A stretch of DNA of 64,000 nt from Burkholderia sp. H160 (GCA_000173575.1 ABYL01000013.1:1-64000), one strand, 5' to 3'. Shown: positions 1 through 9,114, numbered from the stretch's first letter. Notes: a model not told the origin generated them from the sequence alone. Numbers and translations: made by a program.

Positions 1-2
1 AG

Positions 3-599
3 CAGCGCGCGCGTTTGCTCGACGCCGCGCTCACGCTGTTCGCGAGGCAGGGCATCGTCGAGACATCGCTAGGTGAGATCGCCCGCGAGGCCGGCTTCAC
101 GCCCGCCATGGTGCACTACTACTTCAAGACCCGCGATCAACTGCTCGACGTGCTGATCGACGAGTGTTTCGAACCGTTGCGCGCGAGCGTTGGCCTGCCG
201 TTTCAGGAGAATCCCGACGATCCGGTTGCAGCAATCACGCAGCTGACCGAGCGGCTCGTGCAGATCGCGAGCGATAACCCGTGGTTCGCGTCACTGTGGG
301 TACGGGAAGTGATCAGCGACGGCGGACTATTGCGCCAGCGCATGCATGAGCGTTTTGGTTTCGCGCATCAGAAAGCGTCGTTGTTGGCGATCGCGCGGTG
401 GCAGAAGGAGGGGCGCCTGAACGCATCGCTCGAACCCGCGCTCGTGTTCGTCACGCTGCTCGGTATGACGATTCTGCCGCTCGCCACTTCGAAACTGTGG
501 CGCAACGATCCATTGCGCCGCAGTATCGGCGGCGCGGAGATCGCACGGCATGCGGTGGCGTTGCTGGTGCAGGGGATTGGGCCCGGCAAGGGCGCTTGA
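3..599 (+). CDS. TetR/AcrR family transcriptional regulator (5' end outside window)
   Basis: The reading frame is already open at the first bases, so the true start lies upstream and only the last ~198 codons are seen. The visible N-terminus is a TetR helix-turn-helix: the segment around ETSLGEIAREAGF followed by VHYYFKTRDQLL is the classic recognition helix and YYF-K signature. The rest is an all-helical ligand/dimerisation domain with no recognisable ligand motif. TetR proteins are usually one-component repressors of a neighbouring transporter or enzyme; the target probably lies to the left. It converges on the RraA-like gene. Confidence 0.88.
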   Translation, partial: QRARLLDAALTLFARQGIVETSLGEIAREAGFTPAMVHYYFKTRDQLLDVLIDECFEPLRASVGLPFQENPDDPVAAITQLTERLVQIASDNPWFASLWVREVISDGGLLRQRMHERFGFAHQKASLLAIARWQKEGRLNASLEPALVFVTLLGMTILPLATSKLWRNDPLRRSIGGAEIARHAVALLVQGIGPGKGA

Positions 600-647
600 A
601 CTGGCGGCCGGTGTGGCGCGCCGGTCGTCGTGTCCTTTCAGAAGACC

Positions 648-1379
648 CTAGATTTTGCGGGTTTTCTTCCACTCCTCGAACGCCGCCTTCGTCGCATCGT
701 TCGGCGGATACGTGCCGGGAAGCGCCGCGCCAGCACCAATCCTTTCGGTCAGGAACGCTTCGAGTTGTTCCTGACCGGCGGCGGCTTCCGCGACCTCGTC
801 GGCCATCTTCAACGGAATCACGACGACCCCGTCCACATCGCCGACGATCACGTCGCCCGGAAACACCGCAACGCCGCCACAGCCGATCGGCACATTGATA
901 TCGACCGCGTGATGGCGGATCAGATTGGGCGGCGCACTGGCGCCCGCGCAGAACACCGGCATGTCGAGCGCGGCGATCGTCGCGCTGTCGCGTACCGGGC
1001 CGTCGGACACCATGCCGGCAACGCCGCGCACCTGTAAACGCAGCGACAGAATCGATCCGAACGACGCGCTGGCGCGCTCGCCGCGGCAATCCTGCACGAG
1101 CACATGGCCCGGCGGAATAGTCTCGACGCATTTGCGCTGCGCGTACTCGGGGTCCGCGAACAACTCGAGCACGTCGATGTCTTCGCGCGACGGGATGTTG
1201 CGCAGCGTGAACGCCGGCCCGACCAGATTGACGCCGCGCTGCGGACCCAACGGCGCGACGCCCTGCATGAAGGTGTTGCGCAGACCGCGCTTGAATAGCT
1301 GCGTGGTCAGCGTGGCGGTGCTCACGTGACGGAGGATATCGAGTGTCTTGGCGGAAAGTGCGGGCGATGGAGCGGACAT
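648..1379 (-). CDS. RraA-like / 4-hydroxy-4-methyl-2-oxoglutarate aldolase family protein
   Basis: This 243-residue protein has the RraA/HMG-aldolase fold. The core GVAGMVSDGPVRDSATI carries the metal-site Arg130-Asp131 pair of class II pyruvate aldolases, and the glycine-rich stretch before it (GHVLVQDCRGERASASFG) matches the substrate loop. Family members are either aldolases/oxaloacetate decarboxylases or RraA-type inhibitors of RNase E; the preserved Arg-Asp pair favours an enzyme. The frame is open much further upstream (to 1742), but that extension is Arg/Ser-rich and unlike the family, so the ATG at 1379 is preferred. No substrate can be assigned from the neighbours. Confidence 0.8.
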   Translation of the reverse strand: MSAPSPALSAKTLDILRHVSTATLTTQLFKRGLRNTFMQGVAPLGPQRGVNLVGPAFTLRNIPSREDIDVLELFADPEYAQRKCVETIPPGHVLVQDCRGERASASFGSILSLRLQVRGVAGMVSDGPVRDSATIAALDMPVFCAGASAPPNLIRHHAVDINVPIGCGGVAVFPGDVIVGDVDGVVVIPLKMADEVAEAAAGQEQLEAFLTERIGAGAALPGTYPPNDATKAAFEEWKKTRKI

Positions 1380-1825
1380 GGTGTCGGGCGGCCTCGGGTT
1401 GGAATGCGGGGACATCGATAGGGACATGCGCGCGCATGATGATAGCGCCGCAGCGCCACACGAACGGCCGGAACGAGGCACGCGACATGCTATCAGTGAC
1501 ATGGGATGCGAGCGATGCAATGGGAAGGATTGCGTCGCGTCGCGCGAACAATACGAAGGACAGAATCGATACCGGGCGGCGAAAGGCCGTGCGAACGAGG
1601 ATCGCGCGAACCGCGCCGGAACGTCGGGTGCTGGCAATCGGCGAGCCGCGGAAAACTGCGGACAGTTTGCAGGTAAAGCGCGGTAAGGGTCGAGAGCCGT
1701 ATTTTTCATCGGCGTGCAATTTTGGCGCGTTACCGTGCGCACGCGTTGTACTCGGGAAGGTGCTGAGCGATGCTTTACAATCGCGGACCTGTCTGCAACT
1801 CGGCGTGCGAAATCGAGTCGGAATC
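1380..1825. other. Intergenic region between RraA-like gene and receiver gene
   Basis: About 450 bp separate two divergent genes. Both promoters should lie here. No convincing sigma-70 hexamers, RNA structure or extra gene could be singled out by eye; the open frames crossing it have compositions of chance frames. Confidence 0.4.
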
Positions 1826-2338
1826 ATGGACAGCAACACCCCGGCCGAGCAAATCGGCGGCATTGAACAAAGTGAAACATTGGCCGTCTCCGATGGCCTA
1901 ACCGGTTTTTCAGAGCAACAACATACGATGAACGCAGCAATGAGGCTCGATCAGTGCACGATCGTGCTGGTGGAGGACGACCCGGACAGCCGGGAATCGT
2001 TGACCTTGCTACTCGAGGCGGAAGGCGCGAAGGTTTGCGCGGTCGCCGATGCGGAAGAGGGCGTCGTAGCGGCGACGCGGTTGCTTCCCGACGCGGTCGT
2101 CTGCGACCTCGACTTGCCGGCCATGGATGGTTTCTATCTGATCCAGCGGCTGCGCGACCACGAGATTTGCGGTGGTCATTCGCCGGCGGTGGCGGTAGCC
2201 CTCACTGGCCATACTGACGACGCTTACCGCCTGCGCAGTATCGGCGAAGGCTTCCAGCATTTCATGACCAAACCCGCGTTGCCCGAAGCTCTCGTGACGC
2301 TGCTGCACGACGCGATCGACGCGCGCGCCGCGGGCTGA
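1826..2338 (+). CDS. Single-domain response regulator (CheY-like receiver)
   Basis: The product is a stand-alone receiver domain with no output domain. Counting from the ATG at 1826, the acidic pocket is Glu50-Asp51-Asp52, the phospho-acceptor is Asp94 in CDLDLPAMDG, the switch Thr lies in VALTGH, and the conserved Lys is in FMTKPA. A later ATG at 1928 would give a 136-residue protein that still holds the full domain; neither start has a strong Shine-Dalgarno, so the N-terminal 34 residues are uncertain. Such proteins act as phosphate relays or by protein contact. No kinase is adjacent, so the partner is unknown. Confidence 0.82.
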   Translation: MDSNTPAEQIGGIEQSETLAVSDGLTGFSEQQHTMNAAMRLDQCTIVLVEDDPDSRESLTLLLEAEGAKVCAVADAEEGVVAATRLLPDAVVCDLDLPAMDGFYLIQRLRDHEICGGHSPAVAVALTGHTDDAYRLRSIGEGFQHFMTKPALPEALVTLLHDAIDARAAG

Positions 2339-2398
2339 TTGGCGCTTCGCAGCGGTTGTCGTGGGTGCGGGCAGTGGACGGTGCAGGCCGGCGCGCCC

Positions 2399-2989
2399 CT
2401 ATCTCGCCGCAGCCACCGGAGCGGCCTCACCGGCCGCCTGGGCCGCCTGACAGGCCGAACACAGTCCTTTCAACTCGATTTCGTCGCTCGCGAGCCGATA
2501 GCCCGCGTCCTCGATCTGCGCGACGAGCGCCTGACGCAGCTTAGGTTGATGCAATTCGGTGACGCTGCCGCATTGCTGACATACGACGAGAATGCCGTGC
2601 TGGCATTGCGTCAGATCATGACAGACAGTGAACGCATTGATCGATTCGATCCGATGCACGAGCCCCGCCGACAGCAAAAAATCCAACGCGCGATAGACGG
2701 TCGGCGGCGCCGAGCCCGGGTGGATCTGGCGCATTTCGTCGAGCAGCGAATAGGCCTTGGTCGCGCGTCCCGAGTTCAGCAGCAACTCGAGCACCTTGCG
2801 CCGGATCGGCGTGAACTTTTCGCCGCGTTCGCGGCAGTATTCCTCGGCGAGTGCGAGAGCCGCTTCCTGCGACGGGCCGTGTGCGTGCGACGGCTCATGC
2901 ATGTCGTGATGAGCATGCTGATCGTGTGCATCGGCGGCAGGCGTGGGAGCGACCGGATGGCCGGTCGCGGCGGACTTGGCGGTTTTCAT
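2399..2989 (-). CDS. zur: Fur-family zinc uptake regulator (Zur-like)
   Basis: The 196-residue product is a ferric-uptake-regulator family protein. It has a winged-helix domain (about residues 45-115, with FTPIRRKVLELL and PPTVYRALDFL) and a dimer domain with two CxxC pairs, Cys137/Cys140 and Cys177/Cys180, which form the structural zinc site in Fur/Zur proteins. The N-terminus is extended by a His-rich stretch (residues ~22-37, seven His), unusual for Fur and consistent with zinc sensing or storage. It would repress zinc uptake genes when zinc-loaded; no zinc transporter is in this window. Zur rather than Fur is an inference from the His-rich tail and general similarity. Confidence 0.8.
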   Translation of the reverse strand: MKTAKSAATGHPVAPTPAADAHDQHAHHDMHEPSHAHGPSQEAALALAEEYCRERGEKFTPIRRKVLELLLNSGRATKAYSLLDEMRQIHPGSAPPTVYRALDFLLSAGLVHRIESINAFTVCHDLTQCQHGILVVCQQCGSVTELHQPKLRQALVAQIEDAGYRLASDEIELKGLCSACQAAQAAGEAAPVAAAR

Positions 2990-3046
2990 GCGTCGATTAT
3001 AGAGGCACGCGGGATGCGATCACGCAGCCGCGAATGAATTGGCCGC

Positions 3047-3673
3047 TCAGGTCAACGGAAAATCCACGTACTTCTTGAACCCCGAGCGCGTCGCGAGACG
3101 CGAATACCAGCGCTCCAGATTCGGCAGCGAAGGCCGCTGCAAACCGTCGACGCCGAACCAGCGCTTCGCGTACGCGCCGATCACGATGTCGGCGAGCGTG
3201 AACTTGTCGCCTTCGAGAAAGAAGCGGCCTTGTAGATGCGTATCGAGCAGGCGCCACAGCACGGTGACCGCCTGCACGTCAGCGGCGAGTTTCACGGTGT
3301 CGCGCTGGGCCTCGGGCGTGCGCACGAGCGTCCAGAACACGGGACGTTCCACAGGCTGCAACGTCGACAGCGACCAGTCCAGCCAGCGGTCGATGCTCGC
3401 GCGCAGTTTCGGCTCGGCCGGATACAGCAGGCTCGATTCGCCGTATTGCATCGCCAGATAGCGCAGGATCGAGTTGGATTCCCACAGCACGAAGTCGTCG
3501 TCGACCAGCGTTGGAACCTTGCCGGTCGGATTCATCGCGAGATAGTCGGGTTCGTTGTTGCGGCCGAATTGCAGACCCGCATCGATGCGGTCGAACGGCA
3601 GCACGAGTTCGTCGCAGCACCACAAGACCTTCTGGACGTTGACCGAATTGGTGCGTCCCCAGATCGTAATCAT
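3047..3673 (-). CDS. Glutathione S-transferase family protein
   Basis: A 208-residue GST. The N-terminal thioredoxin-like domain (residues 1-80) carries the active-site region WGRTNSVNVQKV, the cis-Pro motif GKVPTL and the glutathione-binding ESNSILRYLA. The C-terminal helical domain (90-200) has the N-capping-type motif FTLADIVIGAY. The ATG at 3673 was chosen because AAGGA lies 8 nt upstream on the minus strand; the frame opens 10 codons earlier without such a site. It likely conjugates or reduces electrophiles in the cytosol. It lies upstream of zur on the same strand with a 57-bp gap and may be transcribed with it. Confidence 0.88.
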   Translation of the reverse strand: MITIWGRTNSVNVQKVLWCCDELVLPFDRIDAGLQFGRNNEPDYLAMNPTGKVPTLVDDDFVLWESNSILRYLAMQYGESSLLYPAEPKLRASIDRWLDWSLSTLQPVERPVFWTLVRTPEAQRDTVKLAADVQAVTVLWRLLDTHLQGRFFLEGDKFTLADIVIGAYAKRWFGVDGLQRPSLPNLERWYSRLATRSGFKKYVDFPLT

Positions 3674-3854
3674 CCGGTAAATCCTTTTTCTTACAGTTGG
3701 CAAGCCGCGCGGCGTGCGCGGCGTTCAGCCAGTAACGATACACGATGCGCGCGCCTTTGCGCGACAGGCCGCCCGGCCGATATTGCGTTGCGTACAATGT
3801 CCGAACTCAAAATCGCGCGCTGAACACTCGCATCCCAACTCATTGAGGCACCGC

Positions 3855-5522
3855 ATGGCCCGCATTGTTCCCGACGACTGGAAGAGCCTCGAAGCGACCG
3901 GCGCGGCGGCGCGCGAACGTGAAACGCTCGCGCTGCTCGAAAAGGCACTGCCCGCTGACTACACCGTCTATCACGGCGTGCATTGGACGCGCCTGAACCA
4001 GAATTTCTCCGTGTTCGGCGAGGCCGACTTCGTGATCGTCAGTCCGGCGGGGCGCGTGATGATCATCGAGCAGAAAACCGGCTTTCTGCGCGAAACACCG
4101 AAGGGGCTCGTCAAGGTGTATCTGCAGACCGAGCGCAACGTCGCGATCGCGCTCGCGCATACGATCGAGAGTCTGCACCGGCGTTTTACCGCGGCGTTCG
4201 GCGCGGGCACGTATTTCATTGAGGAGCTGCTGTACTGTCCTGATCACGTCGTCAAGGATGCGGCGATCGCCGGCGTGAATCCCGCGCGCATCGTCGACGC
4301 GACGCGGCGAGAGCGGCTCGCGGCGACGATCCGCGAAGCGCTGCCGGCCGACGAACCGCGGCTTCCCTGTGCGTCCAAAATCCACCACTTCCTTGCCGAC
4401 GAACTCGCGTTGACGCCCGACACGAGCGCGCTCGTGGGGCAGGCGGGCACGCTCGTCACGCGCCTCGCGGGCGGACTCGCGACATGGGCCCGGCGGCTCG
4501 AATTCGCGCCGTTCCGTTTGCGCGTGATCGGCACGGCGGGCTCGGGCAAGACGCAACTCGCGGTGCAGGTGATGAAGGACGCGGTCGCGCGAGGCGAGCG
4601 GCCGTTGTACGTGTGCTTCAACCGGCCGCTCGCCGATCACATCGCGCGGGTCGCGCCGCCGGAGGCGAAGGTCGCGAACTATCACCAGCTGTGCGACTGG
4701 ATCGCGCGCGATGCGGGCCGCGCGCCCGATTTCCAGTCCGCGCAGGTGTTCGATCAACTGGAGGCGGTATTCGCCGACACGCCGATCGAACCGCGCTGGC
4801 AGTTCGACGTGCTGATCGTCGACGAAGGGCAGGATTTCCAGCAGCCGTGGATTGCCGCGCTCGAGCGGCTGCTGCGGCCGGGCGGCGCGTGGTGGTGGCT
4901 CGAAGACCCTCTGCAGAATCTGTATATGCGCGAGCCGGTCGCGCTGCCCGGCTGGACCACGCTCAAGGAAACCACCAATTACCGTAGTCCGCGCGACATT
5001 CTCGACTATCTGCGCGACGTGCTGGGCACGTCGGTGCCGCTCGCCGCGACGCTCGCGTCGGGCAGTCCGTTCGACGGCTCCGAGGTTTCGGTGTCGGTCT
5101 ACGACGAAGCGCAGGCCACTGAAAGCAGTATCGACGCGACCAAGCGCGCGATCACCCAGGCGCTATCGCTCGGCTTTCGCAAGCAGGACATTGCGGTGCT
5201 GTCGTTTCGCGGTCGCGAGGGCTCGGCGATGAGCGCGCTCGATCATCTCGGACCGCATCGGCTGCGCAGTTTCACCGGCAAATACGATCTGTTCGGCAAC
5301 CCGGAGTATCGCGAAGGCGACGTGCTGTTCGAGTCGATCTACCGCTTCAAGGGGCAGGCGGCGCCGTGCGTGATCTTCACCGAGATCGATTTCGACGCGT
5401 TCGACGAACGCAGCGCACGCAAGCTGTTCGTGGGGGCGACGCGCGCGACGATGAAGCTGATCGTCGTCGCGTCGCAGCGGGCCGCACGGCATTTGCAGCC
5501 GCGCGAGGGGAAGGAGAAATAG
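3855..5522 (+). CDS. NERD-domain nuclease fused to SF1 (UvrD-like) helicase
   Basis: A 555-residue two-domain protein. The N-terminal ~100 residues look like a NERD (nuclease-related) domain: Glu56-x-Asp58 in GEADFVI and Glu72-x-Lys74 in IIEQKTG form a D-ExK-type metal site. The remainder is a superfamily 1 helicase: Walker A GTAGSGKT at 226-233, Walker B VDEGQDF, an arginine-bearing NYRSPRDIL, and a C-terminal IYRFKGQAAPCVIFTE plus FVGATRA, matching motifs V/VI. It probably acts on DNA or RNA ends in repair or defence. The gene stands alone, divergent from the GST gene. The frame is open to 3714, but 3855 gives the family-like N-terminus MARIVPDDW. Confidence 0.82.
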   Translation: MARIVPDDWKSLEATGAAARERETLALLEKALPADYTVYHGVHWTRLNQNFSVFGEADFVIVSPAGRVMIIEQKTGFLRETPKGLVKVYLQTERNVAIALAHTIESLHRRFTAAFGAGTYFIEELLYCPDHVVKDAAIAGVNPARIVDATRRERLAATIREALPADEPRLPCASKIHHFLADELALTPDTSALVGQAGTLVTRLAGGLATWARRLEFAPFRLRVIGTAGSGKTQLAVQVMKDAVARGERPLYVCFNRPLADHIARVAPPEAKVANYHQLCDWIARDAGRAPDFQSAQVFDQLEAVFADTPIEPRWQFDVLIVDEGQDFQQPWIAALERLLRPGGAWWWLEDPLQNLYMREPVALPGWTTLKETTNYRSPRDILDYLRDVLGTSVPLAATLASGSPFDGSEVSVSVYDEAQATESSIDATKRAITQALSLGFRKQDIAVLSFRGREGSAMSALDHLGPHRLRSFTGKYDLFGNPEYREGDVLFESIYRFKGQAAPCVIFTEIDFDAFDERSARKLFVGATRATMKLIVVASQRAARHLQPREGKEK

Positions 5523-5560
5523 GGGGCCGCGATACGCCGCGCCCACTCAGAGCATTGCGC

Positions 5561-6508
5561 TCAACTCCACGCCCTTGCGCCCACCAGCATCCCCGTGTGC
5601 GTCAGCGCATCCCACCAGATCACGCGCAGCAGCGGCGCCTGCTGCGCGATCAGCAGCGCCTGCACCGGATCGCTTTCGACGAAGTGCGTGACGCCCGCGC
5701 GCAGCGCCGCGCTCGCCTTGTGTGCGGCCGCACCGGCAGGGCTGTCGTCGTGCATGCCGGGCGCTCGCATCACCAGTTGCATGTGCGCGAATCCGTGTCG
5801 CGCGAGCCACGCTTCGGTGCGCGCGCGATCCATCTCCGGGCGACCCGTGATGATCGTGCGCACGTGCTGCAGGTCGACGCCGGGCAACACCTCGAACGGC
5901 AGCAGCGCGTCACGTTCGGCGAGCGCGGCGGCGAGGTCTTCGTCGTAGCGCGCGAGCGGCACGTCGGGCAGCAGGATGCCGTCGAGGTCGATCGCGTACG
6001 CCGCGTATTCGTGATCGTTGGCCATCGCCGGCGCGGCGCCGGCTTCGACCCGCGCCCAGTCGTCGCGGTAGCGCTCGGTGTACGCCTGGCGCTCCCACGG
6101 AAAGAGGGCGAAGTAACCGCGCGCATCGATCGCGTAGTCGGGCTGCGCGCGGCTCAGATCATCGACCGCGCCGGTCAGCGTTTTGATTTCGAGCCCGTGC
6201 GCTTGCAGAAACGCGATGCAATCGACGAGCGTAAAACCACGCCCGGCGATGTCCTCGCACAACAGCACTTTCGAGCCCGCGGGCGGGATCGGCAGCGTCG
6301 AATCCCATGCGACCGCGCGGGCCTGGCGGTCGTAGCGCAGAAATGCGACCGGCGTGCCGACCGCGTGCGACACCATCAGCGCGAGCGGCGCGCCGCCGCG
6401 CAGAATCCCGAGCGCCATGGTGAAACGCTCGGCGAGCAAGGCGGGTTGCAGCGATTCGATCCAGTGATCGAGCTGTTCGTACGTCAGAGGCAGGACCGGC
6501 TTGTTCAT
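5561..6508 (-). CDS. Phosphoribosyltransferase-HAD hydrolase fusion
   Basis: A 315-residue protein of two joined domains. Residues 1-~125 form a type I phosphoribosyltransferase fold: the PRPP-binding motif VLLCEDIAGRGFT is at 81-93. Residues ~165-315 look like a HAD phosphatase: motif I AIDLDG (Asp174, Asp176), a motif II-like TIITGRPEMD and the late acidic motif VESDPVQA. Fused, these suggest a nucleobase- or nucleotide-processing enzyme in which the phosphatase acts on a phosphorylated substrate or product of the transferase; substrate specificity cannot be read. It is divergent from the signalling operon starting at 6703. Confidence 0.78.
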   Translation of the reverse strand: MNKPVLPLTYEQLDHWIESLQPALLAERFTMALGILRGGAPLALMVSHAVGTPVAFLRYDRQARAVAWDSTLPIPPAGSKVLLCEDIAGRGFTLVDCIAFLQAHGLEIKTLTGAVDDLSRAQPDYAIDARGYFALFPWERQAYTERYRDDWARVEAGAAPAMANDHEYAAYAIDLDGILLPDVPLARYDEDLAAALAERDALLPFEVLPGVDLQHVRTIITGRPEMDRARTEAWLARHGFAHMQLVMRAPGMHDDSPAGAAAHKASAALRAGVTHFVESDPVQALLIAQQAPLLRVIWWDALTHTGMLVGARAWS

Positions 6509-6529
6509 GACTACCCGGGTTCCCCGTTT

Positions 6530-6557
6530 TTGAGATAGTGGATTTTGGCGATATTAT
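6530..6557 (+). promoter_or_regulatory. Candidate sigma-70 promoter for the SUOX-fold protein/kinase operon
   Basis: TTGAGA (6530-6535) and TATTAT (6552-6557) are separated by 16 nt on the plus strand, about 145 bp before the ATG at 6703. Hexamers and spacing fit sigma-70 well for such GC-rich DNA; not confirmed. Confidence 0.45.
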
Positions 6558-6702
6558 GCATGCGGATCAAAGGTCGCGTGTCGGGGTGACGCGTGTTTGA
6601 AGGCAAGGCATGGCGCGGCGAAATACTTCGCGTAATGAGATCGGCTGGCCGTGCCGCCGCCCGCAGTCCAGCGCATCAACGGAAAAACGGATAAAAAAGG
6701 CA

Positions 6703-7263
6703 ATGGCCAACGTGATTGCAACGCTGCGTAATGCTACGGGCGGAACTGTGGTTCGCCGGTGGGCGCGCTGGCTGACTGGGCTGATTGTTGGGCTGACCGT
6801 CTGTTGCGCGTACGCGCAGCAGGCCGGGCAGCAGTCACCGGCGCTGTCGCTCGACGTGCAAGGCAAGATCGCCAACACCAACGATGCCGCGCATCACACG
6901 TATCACTTCAGCGAGGCCCAACTGCTCGCGCTGCCCGTGCATGCGATCACGACCTCGACTACCTGGACGCCGCGCTCGACGTTCACCGGGCCCAGGCTCG
7001 CCGACATCCTGAAGATCGTCGGCTCGTACGGCACCCAGATCGAGTTCCACACGTTCGACGACTACACATACACCGTGCCGGTGACGGACTGCGCACGCTA
7101 CGGCGTGATCGTCGCGTACAGCATGAACGGCCAGCGCCTGAAACTCAGCGACTTCGGGCCGCTGTTCCTGATCTACCCGCGCGATGCTTTCCCGGGTGAA
7201 CTGACGGGCGCGGTCGGCGACTCGAAATTCGTATGGCAGATCAAGGCACTCATCATCAAATAG
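6703..7263 (+). CDS. Periplasmic oxidoreductase-molybdopterin (SUOX-fold) domain protein lacking the Mo-ligand Cys
   Basis: A 186-residue exported protein: signal peptide to about residue 39 (hydrophobic LTGLIVGLTVCC, then AYAQQ), then a compact sulfite-oxidase-fold domain (FTGPRLADIL, ...VPVTDCARYGVIVAYSMNG, FGPLFLIYPRD). In catalytic relatives the Mo-coordinating Cys sits four residues before a conserved Trp; here that position is Thr84 before Trp88, so catalysis is unlikely. The gene overlaps the next by 31 bp, and that gene is a sensor kinase, so a ligand-sensing partner role is inferred. The ATG at 6703 follows an AG-rich ribosome-binding stretch (AAAAAAGG). Confidence 0.8.
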   Translation: MANVIATLRNATGGTVVRRWARWLTGLIVGLTVCCAYAQQAGQQSPALSLDVQGKIANTNDAAHHTYHFSEAQLLALPVHAITTSTTWTPRSTFTGPRLADILKIVGSYGTQIEFHTFDDYTYTVPVTDCARYGVIVAYSMNGQRLKLSDFGPLFLIYPRDAFPGELTGAVGDSKFVWQIKALIIK

Positions 7264-9071
7264 CGCGCCATTCATGGCGGCGCGTGCTGCATGTGCTGAT
7301 CTGGCTGATGGCGCTCGCGGCGCCCGCCGGCGCGATCGGCTATCTGCTCTATGCGAGCCTGTTGAACCCGCGCGCGACCGAGCAGCTGACCGGCACCTAC
7401 GACGGTTTCTATTGGGACGCCGCGCAACTGCAGATCGCCTACACACGCTTCGAAAACCAGCTGCTGCTATATGAATCCGGTGCCGACGACGACTATCAAC
7501 GGCTGCTGCTGCGCTTCCAGCTGCTGCAATCGAAGCTGCGCGTACTGGCCGGCTCGACGCAGCGCCTCTCCGCGCAGCTCGCGCTGCTGCAACGGCAGTT
7601 CGAGGAAATCAAGGCGCTCGAGCATGTGCTCGACGAGATCCAGCCGGAGATCGACGTGCTGCCGCACGACCGCGCCGGTGCCGCGCGAATCGACGCGCAG
7701 CTGCGCCAGCACTGGGACGAGGTCAACGATCTCGCGCTGTCGCGCCGTTTCGCCGATGTCGCCGACCGCGAGGCGATGAACCGCGATTTCATCGACAAGC
7801 GCCGCATGCTGTTCGCGGGCGGCATGTTGCTGCTGTTGCTGTCGGCGGCGGCGACGCTGCTGCTCGTGCTCAACGGCCGGCGCCGCACGCGTCTCATGCA
7901 TCAGCAGCGCGCGGCGCTCGAAGCCGAGCATCAGGCGAGCCGCGCGGCCCGCGAGGCGAGCCTCGCGAAGGATGCGTTTCTCGGCATGATCAGCCATGAG
8001 CTGCGCACGCCGTTGCACGCGATCGTATCGTCGGTCGAACTGCTCGGCTTCAACTATCACACGGAGGCCGACCGTAAGGTGATCCAGCGGCTCGAAACCG
8101 CGGCGCGCCATCTCGAAGCGCAGATGAAGGATCTGACCGATTACGCGCGCCTCGGCGCCGGCAAGCTCGAATTGCGGCATGAGCATTTCGAGCCGCGCGA
8201 GCTGCTGGCGTCGATCGTCGACGAACACACGATGTCCGCCCAGGCGCGCGGGCTCAAGCTCGAAAGCGAGGCGAGCGGCGCGAGCGGGCTCGTCGAGTCG
8301 GACCCGCACCGGATCCGGCAGATCGTCAACAACCTCGTCACGAACGCGATCCGCTACACCGAAACCGGCACGGTGCGCGTCGAGTTGCGGCAGCAGCCGG
8401 CGCTGCTGATGTTTGTCGTCAGCGATACGGGCCCGGGTGTGCCGAATGAGCAGATTCCGCTGATCTTCGAGGAGTTCACGCAGCTCGACGCGTCGCGCAC
8501 GCGCCGCTTCGAAGGCGCGGGCATGGGGCTCACGATCGTGCAGGGGCTCGTGAAACTGTTCGGCGGCACGGTCGATGTCGCGAGCACGGTCGGCGAGGGC
8601 ACCACCTTCACGGTGACAATTCCGGTCGTCCCGGTCGCGACCGTCGAGCCTGCCGGCGTCGAGGCGCACGCCGAGCCGGGCGGCGCGCGTCCGTGCGTGC
8701 TGATCGTCGACGACAACCGGCTGATCCGCGAGTCGCTCAGCGAAATGGTCGCGTACATGGGCTACAACGCGCACGCACTCGGCAATGCCAACGAGGCGCT
8801 CGCGTGGCTCGATACGCACCGCTGCGACGTGGTGCTGCTCGATCTGTACATGCCGGAGCGCGACGGCTACACGTTTCTCGCGGACTTCGGGACGCGCGGC
8901 GGACCATCGGCGGGTGTGCCGGTGATCGTGGTCAGCGCGTATGCGCCGGAGGTCGTGAGGAATGGCGAGGGTGGCGTGCCGTCGATCTTCGAGGCGTTGT
9001 TAAAGCCAGTACATTACGAGGATCTGAAGCAGGCGCTGCAGCGGGCGCTGGCGGCTCGGCATCAGGGGTGA
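7233..9071 (+). CDS. Hybrid sensor histidine kinase with C-terminal receiver
   Basis: A 612-residue inner-membrane kinase. One membrane helix at ~18-40, a largely helical periplasmic segment (45-190, Leu/Gln-rich and probably coiled-coil around 95-135), and a second helix at ~191-213. The cytoplasmic part has a HisKA domain with His255 in SHELRTPLH, an HATPase domain (NNLVTNAIRYT, DTGPGVP, EGAGMGLTI) and a receiver domain whose phospho-acceptor is Asp537 in LLDLYMPERDG. It overlaps the SUOX-fold gene by 31 bp, so the two are probably translationally coupled. The convergent REC-containing regulator downstream is a plausible output partner. Confidence 0.93.
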   Translation: MADQGTHHQIARHSWRRVLHVLIWLMALAAPAGAIGYLLYASLLNPRATEQLTGTYDGFYWDAAQLQIAYTRFENQLLLYESGADDDYQRLLLRFQLLQSKLRVLAGSTQRLSAQLALLQRQFEEIKALEHVLDEIQPEIDVLPHDRAGAARIDAQLRQHWDEVNDLALSRRFADVADREAMNRDFIDKRRMLFAGGMLLLLLSAAATLLLVLNGRRRTRLMHQQRAALEAEHQASRAAREASLAKDAFLGMISHELRTPLHAIVSSVELLGFNYHTEADRKVIQRLETAARHLEAQMKDLTDYARLGAGKLELRHEHFEPRELLASIVDEHTMSAQARGLKLESEASGASGLVESDPHRIRQIVNNLVTNAIRYTETGTVRVELRQQPALLMFVVSDTGPGVPNEQIPLIFEEFTQLDASRTRRFEGAGMGLTIVQGLVKLFGGTVDVASTVGEGTTFTVTIPVVPVATVEPAGVEAHAEPGGARPCVLIVDDNRLIRESLSEMVAYMGYNAHALGNANEALAWLDTHRCDVVLLDLYMPERDGYTFLADFGTRGGPSAGVPVIVVSAYAPEVVRNGEGGVPSIFEALLKPVHYEDLKQALQRALAARHQG

Positions 9072-9114
9072 GGCCTGCCGCGCGGCGCGTTCGACGCGCA
9101 TCGGCATCCGCCGT

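Noticed and set aside
451-1863. 470-codon minus-strand frame across the RraA-like gene and its upstream region
   Set aside because: It overlaps a gene with clear family motifs in another frame and has no recognisable protein content.
7467-8819. 450-codon minus-strand frame opposite the hybrid kinase
   Set aside because: It mirrors kinase codons and is rich in Arg/His/Asp with no fold signature.
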